Assembly (NCBI GenBank): GCA_017446645.1
Contig: JAFSQO010000426.1
Coordinates: 1-5,570, forward strand
Direction of reading: 5' to 3'
DNA from: Synergistaceae bacterium
GTDB taxonomy: Bacteria; Synergistota; Synergistia; Synergistales; Aminobacteriaceae
Length of the DNA stretch: 5,570 bases
Shown: positions 1-5,570 of the stretch, one piece after another
How the letters are laid out: every line of letters begins with the position of its first letter
How positions within the stretch are numbered: the first letter of the stretch is position 1
Notes under the pieces: model-generated
The model's database searches: none
Told to the model about the DNA's origin: nothing
The model's input: the letters and a program-made list of their open reading frames with translations, nothing else
Translations under genes and position numbers: made by a program

Positions 1-593
1 CCTCCCCTGATTCGTCTTAGCAAATCGCGTTTCTGTGTAGGAGTCAGCGAAGGGTTCACGTACCCTGAATGAACGTCGCTGATACTTTCAGGTTCACCGG
101 GAGTAATCACGATAGTAAGCCCCGGCATTAACAGAGCGGGCAGCCTGTAACATATACTCTTGCCGTAACCAGAGGGCATGGAGCAAAATACATCGCGTCC
201 TGAGAGCAGGGCATTGATAATCTCTTCCTGACCGGGCTTGAAAGAGTCTAACCCAAAGTGAGCACGCAATAACGAGACCAGATAATTGACCTGACGAGGC
301 TTTACTGGTTCGGGCTTTATTTCCTCCTGTTGCTGCTGAGTCAGAGTCTGGGCCTGTGAGAAATTCTGAGTCTGGAAGAATTCAGCGAGTTTCGTGTTCT
401 GTTCTTGAGCTTCTTCCAGTTGTGATTTCAGCTTATTGATCTCGTGATTCCTTGCCTCCAGTTCGTCATTAAGGCTCGTTATCTGATTATTGAGCGCACT
501 GATTTTCTCTTCCTGCCGTGAAATTTTCTCGGTCAGCAATTTTGTCCTTGCGTTAATTATATTCTGTACCTGCTGCTGTTCTTCGCCTGTCAT
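1..593 (-). CDS. RecQ-like ATP-dependent DNA helicase, N-terminal part (runs off the left edge)
   Basis: This open frame begins with ATG at 593 and continues through the left edge, giving 197 residues. Residues 1 to about 95 are charged and Gln-rich, look like a helical coiled coil, and end in a QQQQEE linker. From about residue 103 the sequence matches the start of the RecQ helicase core: the motif 0 region FGLDSFKPGQEEII (113-126, with Gln122) and Walker A MPSGYGKS (139-146, with Lys145), followed by ICYRLPALLMPGLTIVITP. RecQ enzymes unwind DNA 3' to 5' using ATP during repair and fork restart. Two things are odd. The usual RecQ proteins lack such a long N-terminal extension. The stretch after VITP, normally PLISLMKDQV (motif Ia), reads GEPESISDVHSG and is about eight residues shorter. 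The DEAH box lies outside the window, so activity cannot be judged. An in-frame TAA directly precedes the ATG, so no earlier start exists. The Shine-Dalgarno is poor. The gene follows rfbB by 36 bases and may be read from the same transcript. Confidence 0.85.
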   Translation of the reverse strand, partial: MTGEEQQQVQNIINARTKLLTEKISRQEEKISALNNQITSLNDELEARNHEINKLKSQLEEAQEQNTKLAEFFQTQNFSQAQTLTQQQQEEIKPEPVKPRQVNYLVSLLRAHFGLDSFKPGQEEIINALLSGRDVFCSMPSGYGKSICYRLPALLMPGLTIVITPGEPESISDVHSGYVNPSLTPTQKRDLLRRIRG

Positions 594-629
594 TTAATAA
601 CACTGCTCAGTTAATATAGCGGATAATCA

Positions 630-1616
630 CTATACACTAGCCGTTAGCTTCTCCCACCATTCTTGATTATTCAGATACCATTTAATCGTTAATTTTATCC
701 CGTCAGCGAATCTTGTTTCAGGAGTCCAGCCCAGTCTCAGATAGATTTTCTCAGGGTTAATTGCGTAACGTAAATCATGGCCCTTTCTGTCCTCGACGAA
801 TTTAATCAGGCTCTCAGGTTTGCCGAGTTCATGACAGATCAGCTTGACTATATCGATATTGCGCATTTCGTTATGGCCCCCGATGTTGTAGATTTCGCCG
901 TTTGAAGCCTCATCGTGAATTATCATGTCAATCGCCCTGCAGTGATCCCTGACATAGAGCCAATCCCGGACATTAAGCCCCTGACCATATACCGGCAATG
1001 CTTTATCGTGAAGGGCATTGATTATCATTAAGGGTATTAACTTTTCAGGGAAGTGATAAGGCCCGTAGTTATTAGAACACCTGCTGATACTCACGGGTAA
1101 ATTATAAGTCCTGTGATATGAGAGAGTCAGCAAGTCCGCAGCAGCCTTTGAAGCAGAATAAGGCGAAGAGGTCTTTATGGGTGAGCTTTCCGAGAAAAAC
1201 AAATCCGGGCGGTCTAACGGCAAATCACCGTAAACTTCATCAGTGCTGACTTGGTGGTAGCGTTTAATCCCGAACTTGACGCAGGCATCAAGAAGGACTC
1301 CGGTCCCTAAGGTATTCGTAAACAAGAAAATTCCGGGGTCATTAATGCTCCTGTCAACGTGAGACTCAGCAGCGAAATTTACGATTATGTCAGGTCTTTC
1401 ACGCTCGAACAAGTTATAGATTCTTTCGCGGTCACAAATATCAATCCTGAAAAACTCGATTTTGCCCTGAGATATTAAATCTTTCAGGGTGTCAAGATTG
1501 CCTGCATAAGTTAATTTATCGATGCATATAATCTTATAGTCAGGGTGAGCTTCAAGCATGTGAAAAATGAAGTTACTGCCGATGAAACCTGCTCCTCCAG
1601 TGATTATAATTTTCAT
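630..1616 (-). CDS. rfbB: dTDP-glucose 4,6-dehydratase
   Basis: This is the second enzyme of dTDP-L-rhamnose synthesis: it dehydrates dTDP-D-glucose to dTDP-4-keto-6-deoxy-D-glucose using a tightly bound NAD+. It is cytoplasmic and belongs to the extended short-chain dehydrogenase family. The protein is 328 residues. Visible motifs are the Rossmann dinucleotide loop TGGAGFIG (6-13), DKLTYAGN (33-40), AAESHVDRS (82-90), the catalytic STDEVYG (Thr125, Asp126, Glu127) and YSASK (Tyr153, Lys157), then RCSNNYGPYHFPEK. All residues expected for catalysis are present. The length is slightly below that of most family members. The frame is open ten codons further, to an ATG at 1646. The start at 1616 is preferred because the Rossmann fold begins at once, AAGGAGG sits 10 bases upstream, and its ATG overlaps the TGA of rfbC as ATGA, a typical coupling junction. 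The gene is the last of the rhamnose set. Confidence 0.96.
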   Translation of the reverse strand: MKIIITGGAGFIGSNFIFHMLEAHPDYKIICIDKLTYAGNLDTLKDLISQGKIEFFRIDICDRERIYNLFERERPDIIVNFAAESHVDRSINDPGIFLFTNTLGTGVLLDACVKFGIKRYHQVSTDEVYGDLPLDRPDLFFSESSPIKTSSPYSASKAAADLLTLSYHRTYNLPVSISRCSNNYGPYHFPEKLIPLMIINALHDKALPVYGQGLNVRDWLYVRDHCRAIDMIIHDEASNGEIYNIGGHNEMRNIDIVKLICHELGKPESLIKFVEDRKGHDLRYAINPEKIYLRLGWTPETRFADGIKLTIKWYLNNQEWWEKLTASV

Positions 1617-2173
1617 GCTATGACAGCCTCCTTCAGTAAGGGCCATTTAGTGTCTTTATCTGAGAGAATTAATTCTGAGTCAGAGTCAAGTTCAGGCCAG
1701 GCGATATTAATATCAGGGTCAGAGTACAGGATTCCGCCTTCGTCATTAGGGTGATAGAAGTCATCGCACTTGTAGCAGAATTCGGCCATTTCTGACATAA
1801 CGAGGAAACCGTGAGCGAATCCTCTGGGTATCAGGAATTGCTTGTGATTGTCCGCGCTGAGTTCAACCCCGTAATATTTCCCGAAGGTCTTGCTGCCCCT
1901 GCGAATGTCAACAGCAACATCAAAGACACGGCCGTTTATGACCCGCACTAATTTTATCTGTGGGAAATTGATCTGGTAGTGCAGGCCCCTCAACACGCCT
2001 TTAATGCTGCAGCTCTGGTTATCCTGTACGAAATTTATGTCAAAGCCTGCTTCTTTCATGTCATTTGCGTTATAGCTTTCCATGAAGTAGCCCCGCGAGT
2101 CCCCGTGAATTTTGGGAGTAATCACGCATAAGCCTTCGATATTGCCAACGTTATAGTCAACTGTTATCTGCAT
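1613..2173 (-). CDS. rfbC: dTDP-4-dehydrorhamnose 3,5-epimerase
   Basis: This is the third enzyme of dTDP-L-rhamnose synthesis: it epimerises C3 and C5 of dTDP-4-keto-6-deoxyglucose without a cofactor. It is a small cytoplasmic cupin-fold protein; homologues are dimers. The 186 residues match the usual family length. Visible signatures are DSRGYF (25-30), VLRGLHYQ (60-67, with His65 in the catalytic base position), IPRGFAHGF (115-123), the FCYKCDDFYHP segment (132-142) carrying active-site tyrosines, SDPDINIAWP (151-160), and a C-terminal LSDKD (170-174). The ATG at 2173 is the only possible start, since TAA lies in frame three codons upstream. AGGAGGT is 12 bases before it, a rather long spacing. 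Its first 17 bases overlap the end of rfbD, and its stop overlaps the start of rfbB as ATGA, so translation is probably coupled on both sides. Confidence 0.97.
   Translation of the reverse strand: MQITVDYNVGNIEGLCVITPKIHGDSRGYFMESYNANDMKEAGFDINFVQDNQSCSIKGVLRGLHYQINFPQIKLVRVINGRVFDVAVDIRRGSKTFGKYYGVELSADNHKQFLIPRGFAHGFLVMSEMAEFCYKCDDFYHPNDEGGILYSDPDINIAWPELDSDSELILSDKDTKWPLLKEAVIA
1627..1633 (-). promoter_or_regulatory. Ribosome binding site of rfbB that fixes its start
   Basis: AAGGAGG on the minus strand lies inside the last codons of rfbC, 10 bases before the ATG at 1616. It lies downstream of the upstream in-frame ATG at 1646, so it can only serve the inner start. This is the main sequence argument for shortening rfbB by ten codons. 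Confidence 0.8.
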
Positions 2174-3167
2174 TTGTAATTAGATACCTCCTGAGTGCAT
2201 CTTTCCAGTCAGGTAATAACTCAAAGCCTGCTTCTTTCAGCTTGCTCTTGTCGAGTCTTGAGTTACTTGGCCTCCTTGCCTTTGAGAGTCCATATTCGAG
2301 AGTGCTGACCGGAGTTACATTAATATTTATCCCAGCCTGAGAGAAAATCTCGCAAGCAAAATCATACCAGCTGATGAATCTTCCCTGCTCATCATTAGTA
2401 GCATTATAGACCCCGAACTTATTCGTCAAATTCATATCGACTAACAATTTTGCAAGGTCCGGCGTGTAAGTCGGAGTCCCTATCTGGTCATTGACTACCC
2501 TGAGCGAGTTATGGGTCTTTGCAAGGTTTAGCATAGTCCTGACGAAATTATTTCCGTGAGGGCCAAACACCCAGGCAATTCTGACTATAAAGAAGTCACT
2601 AAGATATTTTTTCACAGCAAGTTCGCCCTGTAATTTAGTCAGTCCGTAATAATTCAGGGGTGAATAAGACTCATCATCAGGCTTCCATGCTTCAGTGCCT
2701 TGACCGTTAAAAATATAGTCAGTGCTGATATAGGTCATGACGATAGGAGAAGAAGATGACCCCTTCCCGGCCTTCCCCTTCACAGGAGACGGAGCAGCGA
2801 AGTCCCGCCCTGATAAGGGGGGATTTAGGGGGGTATCATTCAGCTCCGCACAGACTCTCGCGATGTTTTCTGTTCCTGTAGAGTTGATTGCGAAAACTTT
2901 GGGTTTATTGGCCTCGTCTTCGGCAGAATCTACGGCAGTCCATGCAGCACAGTGAATTATCCTGTCGGGTCTCTCCTGAGTCAGCGCATTTCTCACTGAG
3001 TCATAATCCGTGATGTCAAGCTGGACGTACTTGCAGCTTTCAGGCCCCGCAAAATTATCCTGAATATCAGAAGCAATGCATTCAAGATTTCTTGCTGTGA
3101 ATTCGTGAACCAAGTCGCGTCCTAGTTGTCCGTTTGCTCCTGTTACAAAAAATTTTGTGTTAAGCAT
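2157..3167 (-). CDS. rfbD: dTDP-4-dehydrorhamnose reductase with an in-frame inserted block
   Basis: This is the last enzyme of the pathway: it reduces dTDP-4-keto-L-rhamnose to dTDP-L-rhamnose with NAD(P)H. It is a cytoplasmic extended short-chain dehydrogenase. Visible motifs are the dinucleotide loop TGANGQLG (9-16), [11 protein letters not shown] (73-83), [10 protein letters not shown] (146-155), the catalytic YYGLTK (Tyr174, Lys178), [13 protein letters not shown] (205-217), NDQIGTPT (226-233) and the C-terminal [10 protein letters not shown] (297-306). At 336 residues it is longer than the usual 280 to 300. The excess is explained by residues about 111 to 141, a Pro/Gly/Ser/Lys-rich stretch between a helix and the strand leading to STDYIF; family members have only a short loop there. 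The frame is intact on both sides, so the protein is probably still made. The start at 3167 has GAAGGGA 9 bases upstream and overlaps the rfbA stop by 8 bases. Confidence 0.96.
   Translation of the reverse strand: MLNTKFFVTGANGQLGRDLVHEFTARNLECIASDIQDNFAGPESCKYVQLDITDYDSVRNALTQERPDRIIHCAAWTAVDSAEDEANKPKVFAINSTGTENIARVCAELNDTPLNPPLSGRDFAAPSPVKGKAGKGSSSSPIVMTYISTDYIFNGQGTEAWKPDDESYSPLNYYGLTKLQGELAVKKYLSDFFIVRIAWVFGPHGNNFVRTMLNLAKTHNSLRVVNDQIGTPTYTPDLAKLLVDMNLTNKFGVYNATNDEQGRFISWYDFACEIFSQAGININVTPVSTLEYGLSKARRPSNSRLDKSKLKEAGFELLPDWKDALRRYLITNADNS
2745..2837 (-). repeat. In-frame repeat-like insertion within rfbD (approximate bounds)
   Basis: About 31 codons (residues 111-141 of the reductase) have no counterpart in the family. 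The DNA is unlike its surroundings: the plus strand has long pyrimidine and purine runs, with CCCCTT at 2775-2780 facing AAGGGG at 2815-2820 (a 6-bp inverted repeat with a 34-base loop) and G runs at 2817-2822 and 2828-2833. The coded peptide starts TPLNPPLSG and continues through [10 protein letters not shown] to four serines. From memory, NPPLSG-type peptides coded by G-run repeats are scattered through several bacterial genomes. Calling this a dispersed element analogous to the Rickettsia palindromic elements is inference; only one copy is in the window. Both ends are set by protein alignment from memory. Confidence 0.6.
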
Positions 3168-4050
3168 CGATATATTTCCCTTCGATAATGTCTCTCAAAT
3201 ATTGCCCGTATTGATTCTTTTTCAGGACTTCAGAAACCTTCATAACGTCTTGGGCACTAATCCAGCCGTTGAGATAAGCGATCTCTTCAAGACATGCGAT
3301 TTTCCTGTGCTGGTGGGTTTCAAGGGTCTTCACGAAGTTCGTTGCGTCCGCAAGGCTCTCATGGGTACCAGTGTCAAGCCAGGTAAACCCCTGACCGAGC
3401 AGCTCTACGTTGAGTTCGTTACGTTCGAGATAAATGCGGTTTAAATCCGTAATTTCGAGTTCACCGCGCTTTGAGGGCCTGAGACTCTCTGCGAATTCGA
3501 TTACCCTGTTGTCGTAGAAATACAAGCCTGTTACACAATAATTGCTTTTAGGGTGTTCGGGTTTCTCTTCGATTGAGACAGCATGACCGTTTGAGTCAAA
3601 TTCAACGATTCCGAATCTTTCAGGGTCATCAACGTAATAGCCGAAAATAGTTGCGCCTTTGCCTGACTCGCAATTATTGACAGCCTCACGCAGTCTCTTC
3701 ACCAGTCCGTGACCTGAAAAAATATTGTCGCCCAGAATCATAGCAACACAGTCCGAGCCTATAAACTCTTTACCGATTATGAATGCCTGAGCAAGTCCGT
3801 CCGGTGAGGGTTGCTCACGGTACGAGAATTTCACACCGAAGCGTTCGCCAGTTCCCAGCAGTCTCTCAAATCTGGGTAGGTCTTCGGGTGTTGAGATGAT
3901 TAAGATGTCGCGAATTTTTGCCTGCATTAATATTGAGATTGGGTAGTAAATCATGGGCTTGTCATACACAGGCAGTAATTGCTTTGACGTTACGAGCGTT
4001 AAGGGATACAAACGGGAACCGCTGCCCCCTGCTAAAACTATGCCTTTCAT
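3160..4050 (-). CDS. rfbA: Glucose-1-phosphate thymidylyltransferase
   Basis: This is the first enzyme of dTDP-L-rhamnose synthesis: it joins alpha-D-glucose-1-phosphate and dTTP to give dTDP-glucose and pyrophosphate. It is a cytoplasmic nucleotidyltransferase; homologues are tetramers regulated by dTDP-rhamnose. The 296 residues match the usual length. Visible signatures are [11 protein letters not shown] (6-16, the nucleotide and pyrophosphate loop), [13 protein letters not shown] (21-33, with Lys23), SPDGLAQA (82-89), ILGDN (105-109, with Asp108 expected to bind Mg2+), EEKP (161-164), RGELEITD (195-202) and [10 protein letters not shown] (224-233, with Asp226 as the second metal ligand). 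All key residues are present. The ATG at 4050 starts MKGIVLAGG directly; CAGGAGG lies 13 bases upstream, a long but workable spacing. It is the first protein gene of the operon, 44 bases after the leucine tRNA, and overlaps rfbD by 8 bases. Confidence 0.98.
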   Translation of the reverse strand: MKGIVLAGGSGSRLYPLTLVTSKQLLPVYDKPMIYYPISILMQAKIRDILIISTPEDLPRFERLLGTGERFGVKFSYREQPSPDGLAQAFIIGKEFIGSDCVAMILGDNIFSGHGLVKRLREAVNNCESGKGATIFGYYVDDPERFGIVEFDSNGHAVSIEEKPEHPKSNYCVTGLYFYDNRVIEFAESLRPSKRGELEITDLNRIYLERNELNVELLGQGFTWLDTGTHESLADATNFVKTLETHQHRKIACLEEIAYLNGWISAQDVMKVSEVLKKNQYGQYLRDIIEGKYIDA

Positions 4051-4094
4051 GTTGAATGGGAAGCCTCCTGAATAATTTATTATAAATGCGTAAA

Positions 4095-4175
4095 TGCGGA
4101 GGAGGGGACTTGAACCCCTACGTCATGGACATCAGATCCTAAGTCTGACGCGTCTACCATTTCCGCCACCCCCGC
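4095..4175 (-). tRNA. tRNA-Leu (anticodon UAG)
   Basis: The minus strand folds into a complete class II tRNA of 81 bases. The acceptor stem GCGGGGG pairs with CCTCCGC (one G-U pair), and the D arm has a 3-bp stem, GCG with CGC. The anticodon stem TCAGA/TCTGA encloses the loop CTTAGGA, with TAG at the anticodon positions, which reads CUA codons. A long variable arm, TGTC-CAT-GACG, is typical of leucine tRNAs. The T arm is AGGGG-TTCAAGT-CCCCT. The discriminator base is A at 4095, as expected for leucine. CCA is not encoded and must be added after transcription. No hairpin with a T tract follows before rfbA. Confidence 0.97.
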
Positions 4176-4197
4176 GAGGTCGTTATAACGTGTGTAT

Positions 4198-4206
4198 ATT
4201 TTAGCA
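4198..4206 (-). promoter_or_regulatory. Candidate extended -10 promoter for tRNA-Leu and the rfb operon
   Basis: TGCTAAAAT on the minus strand is an extended -10 (TGn followed by TAAAAT, five of six matches to TATAAT). It would place a start near 4191, about 16 bases before the tRNA. No good -35 is present at 16 to 18 bases upstream (TACATT at 17), which an extended -10 can tolerate. No better promoter is visible between the tRNA and rfbA, so this may serve the whole operon. It is a by-eye prediction. Confidence 0.4.
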
Positions 4207-4309
4207 TGTGTTCGGTGTATAATGTAGCCCAAACATAGCGAAAGGACTTTAGCTGAGAATAACGCAAAAAATGGCTCTTAATTCAGCACTAAAATCAAGA
4301 AATAAACCC

Positions 4310-4338
4310 TTGACAAATGGGAATAATCTGCACACAAT
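4310..4338 (+). promoter_or_regulatory. Candidate sigma70-type promoter of the lipoprotein gene
   Basis: TTGACA (4310-4315) matches the -35 consensus in all six positions. After exactly 17 bases comes CACAAT (4333-4338), four of six matches to the -10 consensus. The start of transcription would fall near 4345, inside the heptamer array that begins at 4339. The leader would be about 210 bases. The weak -10 keeps this tentative. Confidence 0.45.
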
Positions 4339-4411
<73 letters not shown>

Positions 4412-4539
4412 AAGTGCTAATTCTTGCCTGAATATAGTACCCCTCAAGGCTAAACCTCCTCCCCTTCTCCTGAAATAAATGAAATAAAGCTGAAATATCG
4501 GGAATGAACTTTTTTTTCGCATATATTCGTTTATTTTTT

Positions 4540-4546
4540 AAGGAGG
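4540..4546 (+). promoter_or_regulatory. Ribosome binding site of the lipoprotein gene
   Basis: AAGGAGG lies 9 bases before the GTG at 4556. No ATG occurs in frame back to the TGA at 4505, so this site decides for the GTG start. CCTCCT at 4455-4460 could pair with its AGGAGG over six bases in a folded leader. Confidence 0.85.
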
Positions 4547-4555
4547 AAATTAGTT

Positions 4556-5570
4556 GTGAATTTCAGGAAGTCAATTTTTATCAGCGCAATCTTGGCTGCG
4601 TCAATCCTGTTTGCTGTCGTGATTTCAGGGGGCTGCGGCGGAAGCTCCCATCACTTCAACGGCAGTAACGATGACGGCAGCACCAACAACAAGGACCAGT
4701 CAGAGTATATAAACGCTGTCACCAAGAAGCTACTGGCAGAGGCAACAGTTACTAACCTTGCAGAGTTCCTCAATGACAAGACAAAGTCTGTCAATAAGGG
4801 CGATATCCTGCTGTACATTCTGAATGACGATGACGGCATAGATAATCTCTCAGAGAACACAGAGCACCTTACCCGAATCAATGACGCTCTTGAGACCGGC
4901 GCAATCGTTGCATTCTCGAACATCGCAGCTGGAGAGATCGATGACATAATCGACGAACTTGGTCTTGACGTTCCCACGTATCTGACAGATGACGCTACAT
5001 CTCAGGACAAGGCAGAGATTGAAGACCTTTTCGCGGTTGCAGCGAGATCAGAAGGCCGTGACCCCTCAGACGATATTGCAGTCGTGGACTATTACACGTT
5101 CTACGGTACAGAGCTTCACACTCCGGCAAGCATGGACATTCACGTTTACTCGGGCGACCAGGAGATTCCATTTGACCCCAGCGAGTACACTGAAGGAACG
5201 GTTGAAACAGTCGAGTACTACATAGCGAGCGAAGATAAAATCGTAAGCGATGACCCCAACCCGTTCAAGTATGACCATGTTGAAGATACTGTGCAAAGCT
5301 TCTTTGACTGGTGCGACGAACTTGACAAAATAAAGTCAGTGAAGGAAGTCGAATCATCATCAAGTGCTTCAGCAAGTACAGTATACACCGCAGCAGGTGA
5401 TGCAAGCGCAACATTCCCGGGCGTTACTGCATCGTTCAATTTTGTTCAGAACTATGCGCCGAGACGGTACTGCATCACAAGGGCGGGTATGGATTTCTAT
5501 TATAACCACAAGGACCCGTGGCACCGCGAGACATCTGTAGCATTCAACATAGTACCTGTACACAGTTTCA
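4556..5570 (+). CDS. Putative acidic secreted lipoprotein of unknown function (runs off the right edge)
   Basis: A frame of 338 codons is open from GTG at 4556 to the right edge with no stop. The N-terminus has a short positive segment (NFRK) and a hydrophobic stretch (residues 7-23), followed by ISGGC with Cys27. This fits the general lipobox pattern, although Ser at -3 is less common than Leu, so lipid anchoring after signal peptidase II cleavage is likely but not certain. After the Cys comes a flexible Gly/Ser/Asn/His-rich linker (28-43), then a region that looks helical (about 45-155) with many Asp and Glu, and a later part richer in predicted strands (about 165-338). The mature part has about three acidic residues for each basic one, as in exported surface proteins. 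No known domain is recognised. It is transcribed away from the rhamnose operon, so there is no evidence of a shared task. The start is supported by the ribosome binding site and signal peptide. Similar GGC-GGSS beginnings recall Synergistota lipoproteins (weak memory-based hint). Confidence 0.85.
   Translation, partial: MNFRKSIFISAILAASILFAVVISGGCGGSSHHFNGSNDDGSTNNKDQSEYINAVTKKLLAEATVTNLAEFLNDKTKSVNKGDILLYILNDDDGIDNLSENTEHLTRINDALETGAIVAFSNIAAGEIDDIIDELGLDVPTYLTDDATSQDKAEIEDLFAVAARSEGRDPSDDIAVVDYYTFYGTELHTPASMDIHVYSGDQEIPFDPSEYTEGTVETVEYYIASEDKIVSDDPNPFKYDHVEDTVQSFFDWCDELDKIKSVKEVESSSSASASTVYTAAGDASATFPGVTASFNFVQNYAPRRYCITRAGMDFYYNHKDPWHRETSVAFNIVPVHSF

Noticed and set aside
1617..1646. Ten-codon longer start for rfbB at the ATG at 1646
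   Set aside because: The extra residues are not part of the family fold, and the strong AAGGAGG at 1627-1633 lies inside this segment, serving the ATG at 1616.
2737..2955. Plus-strand reading frame over the rfbD insertion
   Set aside because: It is a shadow of rfbD with no ribosome binding site; the minus-strand frame carries the conserved motifs.
4079..4084. Perfect TATAAT on the minus strand between the tRNA and rfbA
   Set aside because: The base 17 positions upstream falls in the tRNA with CCCCTC at the -35 site, and there is no extended -10; it is likely a chance match in an AT-rich gap.
4181..4190. Palindrome CGTTATAACG as an operator
   Set aside because: Perfect but only 10 bases, single copy and close to the tRNA start; no regulator or second site supports a function.
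4218..4223. Perfect TATAAT on the plus strand
   Set aside because: The -35 position reads TATATT at 17 bases and the TG is one base off for an extended -10; the TTGACA site nearer the gene is a better candidate.
4501..4525. Intrinsic terminator at the run of eight T (4510-4517)
   Set aside because: No GC-rich hairpin precedes the T run on the plus strand, and it lies just before a gene start.
4651..4977. 108-residue minus-strand frame opposite the lipoprotein gene
   Set aside because: It lies within the plus-strand gene, is a Ser/Leu-rich antisense translation of Asp/Glu/Arg codons, and has no start signals. The other short frames at 4989-5563 and those inside the rfb genes are rejected on the same grounds.

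Overview
The window is a bacterial chromosomal segment of moderate GC with strong AGGAGG-type ribosome binding sites. Nearly everything from 1 to 4175 lies on the minus strand, and one gene diverges on the plus strand from 4556. The phylum cannot be fixed from these genes. The short hydrophobic lipoprotein signal ending in GGC-GGSS and the general look of the proteins recall Synergistota (Synergistaceae), but this is recollection and low confidence.

Layout in minus-strand transcription order: a leucine tRNA (anticodon UAG, 4095-4175); then, 44 bases later, the four genes of dTDP-L-rhamnose synthesis, rfbA (3160-4050), rfbD (2157-3167), rfbC (1613-2173) and rfbB (630-1616). Each overlaps the next (8, 17 and 4 bases), so they are almost certainly one translationally coupled operon. 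After a 36-base gap comes the N-terminal 197 residues of a RecQ-like helicase with a long helical extension (1-593), which runs off the left edge. The four enzymes convert glucose-1-phosphate and dTTP into dTDP-L-rhamnose for surface polysaccharide; no glycosyltransferase or export gene lies in the window.

From 4176 to 4555 is a divergent intergenic region. It holds a likely extended -10 element for the tRNA/rfb side, a perfect TTGACA -35 box on the plus strand, and an array of ten 7-bp repeats beginning directly after the matching -10. A GTG-started gene for an acidic putative lipoprotein of unknown function (4556 to the right edge) follows, with a strong ribosome binding site.

No new defence system or mobile island is visible; the core is an ordinary nucleotide-sugar operon. 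The observations most worth a second look are an in-frame block of about 31 codons inside rfbD that resembles a dispersed repeat, the heptamer array at the lipoprotein promoter, a RecQ-like protein whose motif Ia region is replaced, a tRNA heading the sugar operon with no visible terminator, and an excess of the hexamer TCAGGG/CCCTGA.
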